The position numbers and the translations under genes were made by a program. From Streptomyces novaecaesareae (GTDB lineage: Bacteria > Actinomycetota > Actinomycetes > Streptomycetales > Streptomycetaceae), in NCBI RefSeq assembly GCF_000716875.1, contig NZ_JNWQ01000059.1, positions 1 to 43,051 of the forward strand: 43,051 nt of DNA. The letters run 5' to 3'. The notes below the pieces were generated by a model. It was not told the DNA's origin. It did no database searches and was given only the letters and a program-made list of their open reading frames with translations. Shown here in pieces: positions 1 to 11,502 of this stretch (position 1 is its first letter; each line of letters starts with the position of its first letter).

Positions 1-1270
<1,270 letters not shown>

Positions 1271-1281
1271 GGCAACTCCTT

Positions 1282-4200
1282 CTACCGCGGCCGCAGAGCG
1301 GGCCGGGCCTTGTCGGCGCCGGCCAGCCGCTTCGCGACGCCGGCGACGGTACGGGCTTCGAAGATCGTGGTGATGCTCAGCTCGGCATCGAGTTCGGTGC
1401 GGATCCGGCTGATCAGCCGGGTGGCGAGCAGGGAGTGGCCGCCCAGCTCGAAGAAGTCGTCGTCGACGCCGGCCACGGCGTCCAGGCCCAGCACCTCGGC
1501 GAAGAGCGTGCAGAGGGCCTTCTCGTGCGGGGTGCGCGGCGCGCGGCCGGTGCCGGCCACCGGGAGGAGCGGGACGGGCAGGGCCTTGCGGTCCAGCTTC
1601 CCGTTCGGGGTGAGCGGCATGGCGTCCAGCGTCACGATGGCGCTCGGCACCATGTACCCGGGCAGGAGCCCGGCCAGGAGCGCGCGCACCTCCCCGGCCA
1701 GCGCGGCCTGTTCGCGCGAGCCGGCCGGCACGTTGGTGCAGGCGGCGAGGACGGGTGTGGGCCCGGTGCGCGGGGCGGGTGCGGTGGGTCCCGTCCCCGG
1801 CGCGGTGAACAGGACGTCCAGCGCTCCGGCGTCAGCCCGGGTGCCGGCCTGGGCCCAGCCGACCGCGACGCGGTAGCCGAGCCGTTCGCCGAGGCGGTGG
1901 AACTCCTCCGGGTCGGGCGCGGTGCCGGGCCCGGCGCGGTGGGCGGCCAGCGCCTGCGCGACCGTCCCGTCCGCCTCCAGCACCCGCAGCGCGGCGAGTT
2001 CGTGCGCGAGCCGGCCGTTGGGCACCTCCGTCACCCGCAGCCGGGCGGGGCGCTCCGCCTCCAGCCGGCGGGCCAGATCATCCAGGCCCCCGGCTCCCCA
2101 GCGGAGTTCGGTGGCCTCCGCCACGGGCTGCTCGCCGCCCGCGCGGCGGCGCAGCACCGCGTCGTAGCGGTGGCGGGTCAGCTCGTTGTGGTGTCCGCCG
2201 CGGCGCAGCAGCACCTCGGCCTCGGCCAGCTCCGGCAGCAGGCCGGGCAGTGCCGTGAACAGGGCCGGGTCGACGAGCAGTTCCTCCTCGGCGAGTACGG
2301 CGGCCTCGATCTCCTTGCGCAACACCCCGGCGTCGGCGGCCGGTTCGGCGCCGTCCAGCCGGATCGCGGCCTGCAGGCAGCGCTGCGTCCGCAGGTTGCG
2401 CAGGTCGCCGAGGAAGACGGCGCCGCCGGGCGCCACCAGCTCCAGGGCCCGCTCGATCACCCGCAGCAGGTAGCCGCCGCTCGGGAAGTACTGCGCCACC
2501 GAGTTGAGCACCACGGTGTCGAAGCCGCCCGGCGGGAGATCGGCCACGGCGTCCGCGGGCTGCACCGACAGCCGTACCCGGTCGGCCAGTTCGGGCACCC
2601 GGGCGACCTTGCCGCGCAGCGCCTCGATCGCGGCCGCCGACACGTCGGTGCCCCGGTAGGACGCGCAGTGCGGTGCCAGCGACGCCAGCACCAGCCCGCT
2701 GCCGACGCCGATCTCCAGCACCCGGCCGGGGCCCGGGGCGGGCCCGAGCGAGCGGATCCGGGCCACCGTGGTGTCCCGCCACTGCGCCATCTGCTCCGGC
2801 GGGATCGGCCGGCCGTCATAACTGCTGCGCCAGAGCCGGAAGTCCTCGCCGAGGGCGAATCCGGCACTGGCCCGGTACTCGGCGTCGAAGACGGCCTGCC
2901 AGCCCTCGACCTGCCGGGCGTCCTGGGTCTCGGCCCACTCGGGCGCCGGGCGGGCGGGCACCGCGTACCCGACCAGCCGGACGTCGCCGGGCCGGTCCTC
3001 GCGGGCCAGCACGACGCTCTGCGCGACGCCAGGGTGGCGCAGCATCGCCGCCTCGACCTCGCCGAGTTCGATCCGGTGGCCGCGCACCTTCACCTGGGTG
3101 TCGGCGCGGCCCGCGAAGCGCAGTCCGCCGTCGGCTCCGCGGCGGGCGAGGTCGCCGGTGCGGTACATCCGGGTGCCCGGCTCGAAGGGGTTGGCGACGA
3201 ACCGTTCGGCGGTGAGCGCCGGCTGGCCCGCGTAGCCGCGGGCGAGGCCGGCGCCGGCGATGTACAGCTCGCCCAGCCCGCCGTCCGGGACGGGGCGCAG
3301 CGCCTCGTCCAGGAGGTGCACCCGGGTGCCGGCGAGGGGCCCGCCGATCGTGGGGTCGCCGGTCGCCGGGTCGAGCCGGGCGGCCGTGGACCAGACGGTG
3401 GTCTCGGTGGGGCCGTACAGGTTGGTGACCTCGCCGTAGCGGCGGATCGCCGCCGCGAGCGGCGCCGGCAGCGCCTCGGCGCCCACCAGCACGCGCAGCC
3501 GGGGCAGTTCGCCGCCGTGCTCGACCAGGGTGCGCCACAGCGAGGGGGTGGCCTGCAGGACGGTGGCGCCCGAGCGGTGCAGCAGGCGGCCGAGCGCCGC
3601 CGGGTCGCCGACGACGGGCCGGGGCACCAGGACCACCCGGGCCCCGCTGACCAGCGGCAGGTACAGCTCGGGGACGGCCATGTCGAAGGCGACGGTGGCC
3701 ACCGCCGGCCAGCGGTCCCGCTCGGTGAGCGGGAAGCGGCGGCCGAGGTCGGCGAGCAGGTTCGCCAGGGCCGCGTGCGGCACCACGACGCCCTTGGGGC
3801 GGCCGGTGGAGCCCGAGGTGTAGACGACGTAGGCGGGGTGCTGCGGGTGCAGCGGGGCGGTGCGCTCGGCGTCGGTGACGGCGCCCGCCGGGCGCCGGGC
3901 GAGGGCCTCGGCGGTGGCGGCGGAGTCGACGGTCAGCGCGCCGGGCGGCAGCCGGTCGGCCAGGGCCTCGGTGGTGAGCACCAGGGTGGGCTCGGCGTCG
4001 GCCAGCACGTGGGCGATCCGGCCGGCCGGGTGGTCCGGGTCGATCGGCACGTACGCGGCACCGGACTTGAGCACCGCCAGCAGGGCGACCACCAGCCCGG
4101 CCGTGCGCGGCAGCACCAGGGCGACGGTGCGTTCGGGGCCCGCGCCGTGCTCGATCAGCAGCCGGGCGAGGCGGTTGGCGGCGGCGTCGAGTTCGGCGTA

Positions 4201-4332
4201 GCCGAGCGCGGTGCCCTCGAAGACCACGGCGGTGGCCCGCGGGGTACGGGCGGCCTGGGCCTCGAACAGCTCCGGCAGCAGGGCGGGCGGCGCGGGGGCC
4301 GGGTGCGGCCCCGGTACGGGCAGCCGGCTCAC
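1282..4332 (-). CDS. Non-ribosomal peptide synthetase, A-MT-T module (predicted N-methylglycine)
   Basis: A 1016-residue NRPS protein. The GTG start at 4332 overlaps the TGA of the upstream C-A-T gene as GTGA, so translation is probably coupled. Order: adenylation domain ([28 protein letters not shown]), then after [12 protein letters not shown] a methyltransferase insertion (SAM motif [12 protein letters not shown], near residue 530), then the end of the A domain ([10 protein letters not shown]) and a carrier domain ([11 protein letters not shown]). The insertion site is the one used by N-methyltransferases. Specificity residues read by alignment to GrsA are D-M-P-Q-L-G-L-V-W-K, close to the glycine code DILQLGLIWK, so the unit is probably sarcosine (inference). 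There is no condensation domain at its N-terminus, so it cannot by itself accept an upstream chain. It may be a loading module or rely on a C domain in trans. Confidence 0.93.
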   Translation of the reverse strand: MSRLPVPGPHPAPAPPALLPELFEAQAARTPRATAVVFEGTALGYAELDAAANRLARLLIEHGAGPERTVALVLPRTAGLVVALLAVLKSGAAYVPIDPDHPAGRIAHVLADAEPTLVLTTEALADRLPPGALTVDSAATAEALARRPAGAVTDAERTAPLHPQHPAYVVYTSGSTGRPKGVVVPHAALANLLADLGRRFPLTERDRWPAVATVAFDMAVPELYLPLVSGARVVLVPRPVVGDPAALGRLLHRSGATVLQATPSLWRTLVEHGGELPRLRVLVGAEALPAPLAAAIRRYGEVTNLYGPTETTVWSTAARLDPATGDPTIGGPLAGTRVHLLDEALRPVPDGGLGELYIAGAGLARGYAGQPALTAERFVANPFEPGTRMYRTGDLARRGADGGLRFAGRADTQVKVRGHRIELGEVEAAMLRHPGVAQSVVLAREDRPGDVRLVGYAVPARPAPEWAETQDARQVEGWQAVFDAEYRASAGFALGEDFRLWRSSYDGRPIPPEQMAQWRDTTVARIRSLGPAPGPGRVLEIGVGSGLVLASLAPHCASYRGTDVSAAAIEALRGKVARVPELADRVRLSVQPADAVADLPPGGFDTVVLNSVAQYFPSGGYLLRVIERALELVAPGGAVFLGDLRNLRTQRCLQAAIRLDGAEPAADAGVLRKEIEAAVLAEEELLVDPALFTALPGLLPELAEAEVLLRRGGHHNELTRHRYDAVLRRRAGGEQPVAEATELRWGAGGLDDLARRLEAERPARLRVTEVPNGRLAHELAALRVLEADGTVAQALAAHRAGPGTAPDPEEFHRLGERLGYRVAVGWAQAGTRADAGALDVLFTAPGTGPTAPAPRTGPTPVLAACTNVPAGSREQAALAGEVRALLAGLLPGYMVPSAIVTLDAMPLTPNGKLDRKALPVPLLPVAGTGRAPRTPHEKALCTLFAEVLGLDAVAGVDDDFFELGGHSLLATRLISRIRTELDAELSITTIFEARTVAGVAKRLAGADKARPALRPR

Positions 4333-7300
4333 GGTGTCTCCCTGCTCCGGCGCCGCAGGGCCGGGCGGGCCTTGCCGGCGCGGGAGAGGCGCTGGGCGAG
4401 GGCGGCGACCGTACGGGCCTCGAAGACGGTGCGGATGCCCAGTTCGGCGTCGAGGGCGGTGCGGATCCGGCTGATCAGCCGGGTGGCGAGCAGGGAGTGG
4501 CCGCCCAGCGCGAAGAAGCTGTCGTCGATGCCGACCTTCTCCAGGCCCAGCACCTCGGCGAACAGCGCGCAGAGGATCTCCTCCTGCGGGGTGCGCGGTG
4601 CCCGGCCGGTGCTCGCCGCGCTGTAGTCGGGGGCGGGCAGCGCCTTGCGGTCCAGCTTGCCGTTGGGCGTGCGCGGGATCGCCTCCAGGACGACGACGGC
4701 CGAGGGCACCATGTACTCGGGCAGGAAGGCGGCCACCTGCTCGCGCAGGTCGGCCGGGTCCAGGGCGCTCTGCCGCTGCGGCTCGGCGATGACGTAGCCG
4801 ACCAGCCGCTTGTCGCCGGGGCTGTCCTCGCGGGCCAGGACGACGGCCTGCCGGACGCCCTCGCACCGCGACAGCGCGGCCTCCACCTCGCCGAGTTCGA
4901 TCCGGAAGCCGCGGATCTTGACCTGCTGGTCGGCGCGGCCGAGGAACTCCATCACGCCGTCGGCCCGCCAGCGCACCAGGTCGCCGGTGCGGTACATCCG
5001 GGTGCCCGGCTCGAAGGGGTTGGCGACGAAGCGCTCGGAGGTGAGCGCCGGCTGGCCCGCGTAGCCGCGCGCCAGGCCCGGGCCGGCCATGTACAGCTCC
5101 CCGGCCACGCCCGGCGGGACGAGGTTGAGGAAGTTGTCCAGCACGTAGACCCGCTTGCCGGCGATCGGCCGGCCGACCGGCAGCGAGACGGACGAGGCGT
5201 CCGCCGGCACCGCCGTGTGGCACATGGTGAAGATCATGTTCTCCACCGGCGAGTACCCGTTCACCAGCCGCAGGTCGGGGCGCTGCTCCAGGAGCTTGCG
5301 CACGTGCGGCATCGAGGCCGGCTCCCCGCCGGTCATCACCTGGCGCACCGAGCCGAAGACGCCCGGGTACATGTCCAGCAGGAAGTTGAGCAGGCTCGCC
5401 GACACGTGCATCGTCGACACCTTGTGCTCGGCGACCAGCGCCTCGATCACCGCCGGCTCCGGGCGCTGGCCCGGCTGGAGCACGCAGGTGCCGCCGGAGA
5501 ACAGCGCGCCGAACAGCTCCAGGGCGAAGGCGTCCCAGGAGACCGGCGAGCACTGCAGCCAGACCTCGTCCGGGCCGAAGCCGACGAACTCCTGGCCGAC
5601 CAGGGTCGCCACCAGCGCGCGGTGCGAGGCCACCACGCCCTTGGGGCGGCCGGTCGAGCCGGAGGTGAACATCACGCAGGCCACGTCGTCCAGGCCGACG
5701 GCCAGGCCCAGGTCCTCCGGGGCCTGCGCGGCGATCCGGTCCGCCTCCGCGTCCAGCCGCACCGCCCGCAGCTCCGGCAGCCGCTCGGCGTAGTCGGCCG
5801 TGGTGACCACGACCTCGGCGTCCACCTGCCCCAGCACGGCCTTCCAGCGGTCCGCCGGGAAGTCGGTGTCCAGCACGGTGTAGCCCGCGCCGGCCTTCAG
5901 CACGCCCAGCACCGCCGCCACCAGGTCGACGCCGCGCTCCAGCAGCACCCCGACCACCCGGCCGCGCTCGACCCCGGCCGCGCGCAGCTGCCGCGCCACC
6001 CGGTTGGCCCGGGCGTTCAGCTCCGCGTACGTCACCCGCTCGTCGCGGAAGACCAGGGCCGTCGCCTCCGGGGTGTCCGCGGCCCGGGCCTCGACCACCT
6101 CGTGCGCGCACTCCCGCACCGGCACGCCCGCCGGGCCGTTCCACTCCTCCAGCAGCGCCAGTTCCTCGTCGCTGAGTAGGTCCAGCTCGCCGACCCGGGC
6201 GTCCGGGAACGCGGCCACCGCCTCCAGCACCCGCAGCAGGCTCGCCGCCAGCCACTCCGCCGTCCGGCGGTCGAAGAGGTCCGCCGAGTACTGCAGGGTG
6301 CCGCTCAGCCCGGCCGGGCCGCCGTAGAGGTCCTGGCGCTCGGCGAGGTCCAGGGTCAGGTCGAACTTCGACCCGGTGCTGGCGGCGATCCGGTGCTCGG
6401 CGTCGAGGCCGGCGAAGTCCAGCCGCGGCGTGGCGGCGTTCTGCAGGACCAGCATCACCTGGAACAGCGGGTTGCGGGCGAGCGAGCGGTCCGGGTTGAG
6501 CTCCTGGACCAGCTGCTCGAAGGGCACGTCCTGGTTCTCGAAGGCCGCGAGGTCGCTGCGGCGGACCCGGGCCAGCAGCTCGGTGAAGGTCGGGTTGCCG
6601 GAGAGATCGGTGCGCAGCACCAGGGTGTTGACGAAGAAGCCGACCAGCTCGTCCAGCGCCTCGTCGGTCCGGCCGGCCACCGGCGTGCCGAGCGGGATGT
6701 CGGTGCCCGCGCCGAGCCGGGAGAGCAACACGCCGAGCGCCGCCTGCAGCACCATGAACAGCGTGCCGCCGTCGGCCTGGGCCAGCCGCGCCAGTCGCCG
6801 GTGCACGTCGGCGTCGCCCTCGAACCGGACGGTGCCGCCCAGGTGCGAGCCGGCCGCCGGGCGGGGCCGGTCGGCGGGCAGCGCCAGCTCCTCCGGGAGG
6901 TCGGCCAGCTCCTGCTTCCAGAAGGCGAGTTGACGGGCCAGCACACTGTCCGGGTCGTTCTCGTCGCCGAGCAGCTCGCGCTGCCAGAGGGTGTAGTCGG
7001 CGTACTGCACCGGCAGCGGCTCCCAGCCGGGCGCCCGGCCGGCGCAGCGCGCCTCGTAGGCGGTGGCGAGGTCGCGCAGCAGCGGGGCCATCGACCAGCC
7101 GTCGCTGGCGATGTGGTGCATCACCACCACGAGCACGTGCTGCTCCGGGTCGACGGACAGCAGCAGGGCCCGCAGCGGCATGTCCACCGCGAGGTCGAAG
7201 GGCCGCGCGGTCTCCGCGTCGACCAGCCCCTCCAGCTCCGCCTCCGCGCAGTCCCGGGTGACGAAGGTGAGCTCCACCGCCTCCTCGTCCGTCACCTCCT

Positions 7301-7502
7301 GCCACAGCTCCCCGTCCCGCTCGCAGAACGTGGTGCGCAGCGCCTCGTGGCGGACCACGACGTCGAGGAGGGCGCCGCGCAGGTTCTCGACCTCCAGCGG
7401 CCCCCGGAACCGCACGACCACGGGGACGTTGTACGTGCCGTTCGGCTCCTCCAGCTGGTTGATGAACCACAGCCGTCGCTGGGCGTAGGACAACGGGATC
7501 AC
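4329..7502 (-). CDS. Non-ribosomal peptide synthetase, C-A-T module
   Basis: A 1057-residue single module. The GTG start at 7502 has AGGAG five bases upstream and lies 30 bp after the mbtH stop. Condensation domain at about 1-430 ([39 protein letters not shown]), of the type that usually joins two L residues. Adenylation domain at about 455-970 ([30 protein letters not shown]). Carrier domain near the end with [11 protein letters not shown], where Ser takes the phosphopantetheine arm. The A5 motif is unusual ([15 protein letters not shown] instead of YGPTE). Specificity residues by eye are D-A-L-H-M-G-G-I-F-K. The aspartate at position 235 fits an alpha-amino acid, but I do not recognise a substrate for this code. 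The last codons run into the next gene's GTG start. Confidence 0.95.
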   Translation of the reverse strand: MIPLSYAQRRLWFINQLEEPNGTYNVPVVVRFRGPLEVENLRGALLDVVVRHEALRTTFCERDGELWQEVTDEEAVELTFVTRDCAEAELEGLVDAETARPFDLAVDMPLRALLLSVDPEQHVLVVVMHHIASDGWSMAPLLRDLATAYEARCAGRAPGWEPLPVQYADYTLWQRELLGDENDPDSVLARQLAFWKQELADLPEELALPADRPRPAAGSHLGGTVRFEGDADVHRRLARLAQADGGTLFMVLQAALGVLLSRLGAGTDIPLGTPVAGRTDEALDELVGFFVNTLVLRTDLSGNPTFTELLARVRRSDLAAFENQDVPFEQLVQELNPDRSLARNPLFQVMLVLQNAATPRLDFAGLDAEHRIAASTGSKFDLTLDLAERQDLYGGPAGLSGTLQYSADLFDRRTAEWLAASLLRVLEAVAAFPDARVGELDLLSDEELALLEEWNGPAGVPVRECAHEVVEARAADTPEATALVFRDERVTYAELNARANRVARQLRAAGVERGRVVGVLLERGVDLVAAVLGVLKAGAGYTVLDTDFPADRWKAVLGQVDAEVVVTTADYAERLPELRAVRLDAEADRIAAQAPEDLGLAVGLDDVACVMFTSGSTGRPKGVVASHRALVATLVGQEFVGFGPDEVWLQCSPVSWDAFALELFGALFSGGTCVLQPGQRPEPAVIEALVAEHKVSTMHVSASLLNFLLDMYPGVFGSVRQVMTGGEPASMPHVRKLLEQRPDLRLVNGYSPVENMIFTMCHTAVPADASSVSLPVGRPIAGKRVYVLDNFLNLVPPGVAGELYMAGPGLARGYAGQPALTSERFVANPFEPGTRMYRTGDLVRWRADGVMEFLGRADQQVKIRGFRIELGEVEAALSRCEGVRQAVVLAREDSPGDKRLVGYVIAEPQRQSALDPADLREQVAAFLPEYMVPSAVVVLEAIPRTPNGKLDRKALPAPDYSAASTGRAPRTPQEEILCALFAEVLGLEKVGIDDSFFALGGHSLLATRLISRIRTALDAELGIRTVFEARTVAALAQRLSRAGKARPALRRRSRETP

Positions 7503-7532
7503 GGGGACTCCTAGGGGTCGCGCGGGGGCGGG

Positions 7533-7742
7533 TCAGTTCGACGCGTTGATCAGGCTGTTGGGCCGCATGTCCGTCCAGGCGGACTCGATGTGGGCCAGGC
7601 ACGCCTCCCGGGTGTCCTCGCCGTGCGCCTGGGTCCAGCCTTCGGGGACGGGGATCGAGGCCGGCCACAAGGAGTACTGGCCCTCGTCGTTGACCAGTGC
7701 GAAGTAGGACTCGTCCGGGTTCTCGAAGGGGTTGCTGCTCAT
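7533..7742 (-). CDS. MbtH-like NRPS chaperone
   Basis: A 69-residue MbtH-family protein that binds adenylation domains and helps their folding and activity. The start is the ATG at 7742, with AGGAG five bases upstream; a longer in-frame opening upstream has no such site. It begins [17 protein letters not shown] and carries the family's conserved pattern: YSLWP, PEGW, CL..I and WTDMRP followed by SL. It lies directly upstream of the C-A-T gene, the usual position for a cluster-specific MbtH partner. The 166 bp between it and the exporter gene hold no gene and could contain a promoter. Confidence 0.95.
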   Translation of the reverse strand: MSSNPFENPDESYFALVNDEGQYSLWPASIPVPEGWTQAHGEDTREACLAHIESAWTDMRPNSLINASN

Positions 7743-7908
7743 GTCGGCTCCTGATGTCTCGGAATTCGCTGCGGGTTCGGATGGCTGCGGGGGGAATCTG
7801 CTGCGGGGGATCCGCCGCGGGGGATTCGCACGCGCCGCGGCTGCGCTTACGACCGTACGAGCGGGGGGAAGCGCCGGGGGGCACTCGGTGAGGCACTCCG
7901 GCGGCACT

Positions 7909-9228
7909 TCAGTCCAGCCGGGCCCGGCCGATGGCGGGCCGGACGGCGGCGATGAGCGCCGCCAGCCCGGCCAGGGCGCCGTGCAGGACCATCGTGGCGG
8001 GCAGCCCGACGGCGTTGACCAGCACGCCCAGCATCAGGTTGCCCACCGGCACGGCCGTGAAGGCCGTCATGTTGAGGACGGACATCACCCGGCCGCGCAC
8101 CTCCGGCGCGGCCCAGCGCTGGACCAGCGAGCCCAGCACGTTGCCGACCAGCCCGGAGAGCATGCCGAGCCCGAAGTAGACCGCCACGGCCGGCCCGAAG
8201 GACCCGATCAGGCCGAGCACGGCCAGCAGCAGGCCCTGCCCCGTCACCCCGGCGACCACCATGCCGCCGCTGCGCCGGCGGGTCGGCCAGGCCGTCGAGA
8301 TCAGGAAGCTGGCGACGGCGCCCAGGGTGAAGGCGGTGAGCAGCGCCCCGACGCCCAGCGGGGTGCCGTACCGGTCGGCGAGCAGCACCAGGCCGACGTT
8401 GACCGGCCCCATGCTGGCGAGTTCGCTCAGGCCGATCAGCACGATCAGCCAGAGCAGGTCGCGGTGGCCGCGGATGTACCGCAGGCCCTCCCGGATCCGG
8501 GCCGGCAGGCTCTCCGGCGGCGGCCCGGCACGGTCCACGGCGTCCGGTGCTGATACCGGGGCCGGGGCCGACGCCTGCCGCACGGCCGGGGCCCGCAGCA
8601 GCAGCACCGCGACGGCCGAGACGGCGAAGCTGACCGCGTCGAACCCGGCCACCAGGGCCGCGCCGCCCACGCCCATGAGCAGTGCCCCGATCGGCCCGCC
8701 GAGCGCCTGGCCGCCGCGCGCGCCCAGCAGGAACAGCGAGTTGCCCCGCAGCAGGTGCTCGCGCGGCAGCAGGCGGGGGCGCAGCGCCCCGGAGGCCGGC
8801 ATGAAGAAGGCGTCCATCAGGTTGGTCAGCAGCAGGACGGCCACGAAGACGGGCACGGACAGGTGGCCGAGCCAGGCGACGACGGCGGCCGCCGCCTGGA
8901 CGGCGCACCGCAGCAGGTCGGCCGTGATCATCACCCGGCGCGGGCCGGTCCGGTCGACCACCGCTCCGCCGACCAGCAGGCCCAGCAGCGCGGGCAGCGA
9001 GCAGAGCGCCAGGACGGCGCCGGTCACGGTCGGGGAGGCGGTCTCGGTGAGCACCACGGTGAGGGCGACGAACCAGGCGGAGTTCCCGATCGCGGAGAAG
9101 CCGTTCGCGGCGACGAAGCCGAGGTAGCCGGGGCTGAACGGGCTTCCGTAGGCGTGCGGTTCGGGCTGCCCTGGCTGGCCTGGCTGCTCCGGGCCGTCCT
9201 TGCGGACCAGGGTCTCGGCCTCAGCCAC
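7909..9228 (-). CDS. MFS drug/peptide exporter
   Basis: A 439-residue major facilitator protein with about twelve hydrophobic segments. After a short Gly/Pro/Gln-rich cytoplasmic N-terminus come a first helix ([20 protein letters not shown]) and the inter-helix loop motif [19 protein letters not shown] typical of MFS drug-efflux proteins. The GTG start at 9228 overlaps the upstream gene's TGA by 8 bp, so it is co-translated with the precursor enzymes. By context it probably exports the peptide product or gives self-resistance (inference). It differs from the MFS remnant at 21668-21985. Confidence 0.9.
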   Translation of the reverse strand: MAEAETLVRKDGPEQPGQPGQPEPHAYGSPFSPGYLGFVAANGFSAIGNSAWFVALTVVLTETASPTVTGAVLALCSLPALLGLLVGGAVVDRTGPRRVMITADLLRCAVQAAAAVVAWLGHLSVPVFVAVLLLTNLMDAFFMPASGALRPRLLPREHLLRGNSLFLLGARGGQALGGPIGALLMGVGGAALVAGFDAVSFAVSAVAVLLLRAPAVRQASAPAPVSAPDAVDRAGPPPESLPARIREGLRYIRGHRDLLWLIVLIGLSELASMGPVNVGLVLLADRYGTPLGVGALLTAFTLGAVASFLISTAWPTRRRSGGMVVAGVTGQGLLLAVLGLIGSFGPAVAVYFGLGMLSGLVGNVLGSLVQRWAAPEVRGRVMSVLNMTAFTAVPVGNLMLGVLVNAVGLPATMVLHGALAGLAALIAAVRPAIGRARLD

Positions 9229-10504
9229 GGAGGTGGCCCTCCATCTGGCGGTAGGCGGCCCCGGCCGTTTCGGGGCCGGCGCCGAACCAGACGTCCTCGG
9301 GGGTCAGTGCGCCGGTGGAGTAGACGCCGAGCGCGCTGGTGATCAGCCGCAGCTCCAGCGCCAGGCACTCCACCAGACGGGCCAGACCATCCTGCGGGTC
9401 CTCGTCGACGGCCAACAACGCCGCTCGGCCCAGGCCGACGGCGGTGGCCCCGAGGGCGAGCGCCTTGGCCGCCCGGGCGCCCTCCCAGATCCGGCCGGCG
9501 GCGAGCAGGCAGCCCGTCGGGCTGACCCGGCGCAGGCACTCGTGCAGCGGGAGGCCGACCTGCGCCGGAAAGGCGCTGGGCGCCCAGCCGGAGCCGCCCT
9601 CGGCGCCGTCCACGGTCACCGCGTCGGCGCCGGCCGCCCAGGCCACCGCGGCGGCCGCGGCGACGTCCCGGGCCGGCGGGAGCTTCACCCAGACCCGGGC
9701 GTGCGGGAAGTTGTTGCGCATCAGCCGGATCTGCTGGCGCAGGATCTCGTCGGTGAAGGTGCCGGGGCTGCCGCTGCGCAGCACCCGCGGGTCGTCCGGG
9801 CCGAAGACCTCCTGGAGCTGGAAGCGGTCGGCGAGCCGGGCCGCCTCGGCGCGCGGCAGGACGGTCATCCCGCCGAGGCCGGGCTTGGCGCCCTGGCCGA
9901 CCTTCAACTCGAAGCCCAGGCGCCCGGATTCGAGCAGTCCGCGGGTGCCCGGGTCGCTGTAGACCAGGTTCCACACCTCGGCGTCGGCGTCCTCGGTGCT
10001 CTGCTGGACCACCAACCCGCCGAGCCCGTCCGGGAGTTCACCGGCGTAGGCCTCGATCCGGCGCAGCAGGGCGCGCTGTTCGTCGGTCTCGGCGCGGCCG
10101 TAGCCCTGGACCGGGACGATGTTCTCGCCGATCACCATCGGCAGGCCGAGCCGGCCGGCCTGCCGGGCGGCGGCCACGCCCAGGTCGCGGCTGGCGACCT
10201 GGGTGGAGCCGAACGCCGAGACGTACAGGGGCAGTGCGGAGGCGAAACCGCCGACGGTGGTGGCGAGTTCGACGTCGGAGAAGAGCGGTTCCCGGCCGAG
10301 GTCGATCAGCTTCTCCAGCCGCTGCGGCACGAACACCGGCGGGACCAGCCGGGCCCGGTCGAGCGGGTCCGCGGCGGGCCGGCCCTCGTCGCCGTAGAGG
10401 GTGTGGCCGTAGTCGTCCGCCGCCGGGAAGGCCGCGGCGGTGCCGGTCCGGGCCCGGGTGCGGATCTCCGCCTCCGGCAGGCCGACGGCGTGCAGGGCGC
10501 TCAC
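9221..10504 (-). CDS. FMN-dependent glutamate-synthase-like oxidoreductase
   Basis: A 427-residue protein of the glutamate synthase FMN-barrel family. The GTG start at 10504 overlaps the upstream stop as GTGA. Family landmarks: VSAFGSTQVASRDLG, the loop KVGQGAKPGLGGMTVLP, and VTVDGAEGGSGWAPSAF near the flavin phosphate site. The iron-sulphur cysteine cluster that normal single-domain GltB-like enzymes carry after the barrel was not seen, and there is no glutamine amidotransferase domain. So it may not be a full glutamate synthase. In this cluster it could supply glutamate to the glutamate mutase or act on a related amino or imino acid (inference). Confidence 0.8.
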   Translation of the reverse strand: MSALHAVGLPEAEIRTRARTGTAAAFPAADDYGHTLYGDEGRPAADPLDRARLVPPVFVPQRLEKLIDLGREPLFSDVELATTVGGFASALPLYVSAFGSTQVASRDLGVAAARQAGRLGLPMVIGENIVPVQGYGRAETDEQRALLRRIEAYAGELPDGLGGLVVQQSTEDADAEVWNLVYSDPGTRGLLESGRLGFELKVGQGAKPGLGGMTVLPRAEAARLADRFQLQEVFGPDDPRVLRSGSPGTFTDEILRQQIRLMRNNFPHARVWVKLPPARDVAAAAAVAWAAGADAVTVDGAEGGSGWAPSAFPAQVGLPLHECLRRVSPTGCLLAAGRIWEGARAAKALALGATAVGLGRAALLAVDEDPQDGLARLVECLALELRLITSALGVYSTGALTPEDVWFGAGPETAGAAYRQMEGHLRG

Positions 10505-11502
10505 GGCGACACCGTCCCGACCAGCTTGGGGAACGCGCTGGCCTGCCAGACGGCGTCCAGCCCGGCGATGTAGCGGGTGAGCCGCTGCAGGCCGATGCCG
10601 AAGCCGGAGCTGGCCGGGATGCCCTCGCGGGCGGTCTCCAGGTACCAGGCGTACTTGGCCGGGTTCTCGCCGGTCTCGCGGATCCGGGCGACGATCCGCG
10701 CGTAGTCGGACTCGCGCTCGCTGCCGCTGCACAGTTCGCCGTAGCCCTCGGGCGCGATCAGGTCGAAGTTGCGCAGCACGCCGGGGTGTTCGAGGCTCTC
10801 CCGGTCGTAGAAGCCGCGCGAGCCCTTGGGGTAGTCGGTGACGAAGAACGGGCGGCTGGCCTTGCCGGAGAGCAACGCCTCGCCGGGCCAGTCGAGTTCG
10901 GCGTCCGGGCTCTGCCCGTGCCCGAGCTCGTGCAGCCGCTCGACGGCGGTGGCGTGCGAGATCCGGTCGAAGGCGGTGTTGATCAGGTCGGTGAACGCGC
11001 CCGGGTCGCGGCCGAGTTGCTCCAGGTCCTCGGCGTGCTCGGTGACCACGTGGCGGGCCATGTGGCGCACCAGGTCCTCGATCAGCTGGAGGATGTCCTC
11101 CCGGGTGGCACCGGCCACCTCGACGTCCAGCTGGTGGAACTCGGTGAGGTGGCGGCCGGTACCGGCGGTCTCCACCGGCTCCAGGCGGACGTTCGGCGCC
11201 ACGTAGAAGATCTTGTCGAAGGCCAGCAGCGAGGCCTGCTTGTACAGGATCGCGCTGGTCATCAGCTTGTAGCGGTGGCCGTAGTAGTCGATGTCGACCT
11301 GCTTGGCGCCGCGGTTGCCCGGGTCGGTGACCGGCCCGATGATCGGCGGCAGCAGCTCGGTGAAGCCGTTGTCGCGCAGGAACTGGCGGGCGGCGGTCAG
11401 CAGTCCGCCCTGCAGGCGCAGCGCGCCGCGGGTGACCGGGGAGGTCAGGTGCTGCCGGGGGTGCGGGAGTTGGGGCGTTTCGAAGGGGGTGTTCACGGTC
11501 AC
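10501..11502 (-). CDS. AsnRS/asparagine-synthetase-A-like class II aminoacyl-tRNA synthetase paralog
   Basis: A 333-residue class II synthetase catalytic core. The GTG start at 11502 overlaps the glmE stop; a second GTG two codons on has a better-spaced GAGG. Motif 2 is visible (NVRLEPVETAGTGRHLTEFH), as is motif 3 (GIGLQRLTRYIAGL), both in the Asp/AsnRS style. The N-terminal anticodon-binding OB fold is absent. Archaeal proteins of this shape make asparagine from aspartate and ATP (AsnRS-derived asparagine synthetase). Beside glutamate mutase, the likely substrate is aspartate or 3-methylaspartate, giving an amide or an activated ester (inference). A role in tRNA charging is less likely without the OB fold. 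Confidence 0.85.
   Translation of the reverse strand: MTVNTPFETPQLPHPRQHLTSPVTRGALRLQGGLLTAARQFLRDNGFTELLPPIIGPVTDPGNRGAKQVDIDYYGHRYKLMTSAILYKQASLLAFDKIFYVAPNVRLEPVETAGTGRHLTEFHQLDVEVAGATREDILQLIEDLVRHMARHVVTEHAEDLEQLGRDPGAFTDLINTAFDRISHATAVERLHELGHGQSPDAELDWPGEALLSGKASRPFFVTDYPKGSRGFYDRESLEHPGVLRNFDLIAPEGYGELCSGSERESDYARIVARIRETGENPAKYAWYLETAREGIPASSGFGIGLQRLTRYIAGLDAVWQASAFPKLVGTVSP

Noticed and set aside
4333..7896. Upstream half of a very long minus-strand frame ending at 1282
   Set aside because: Only the part from GTG 4332 has NRPS motifs; the rest is out of frame with the C-A-T gene and mbtH.
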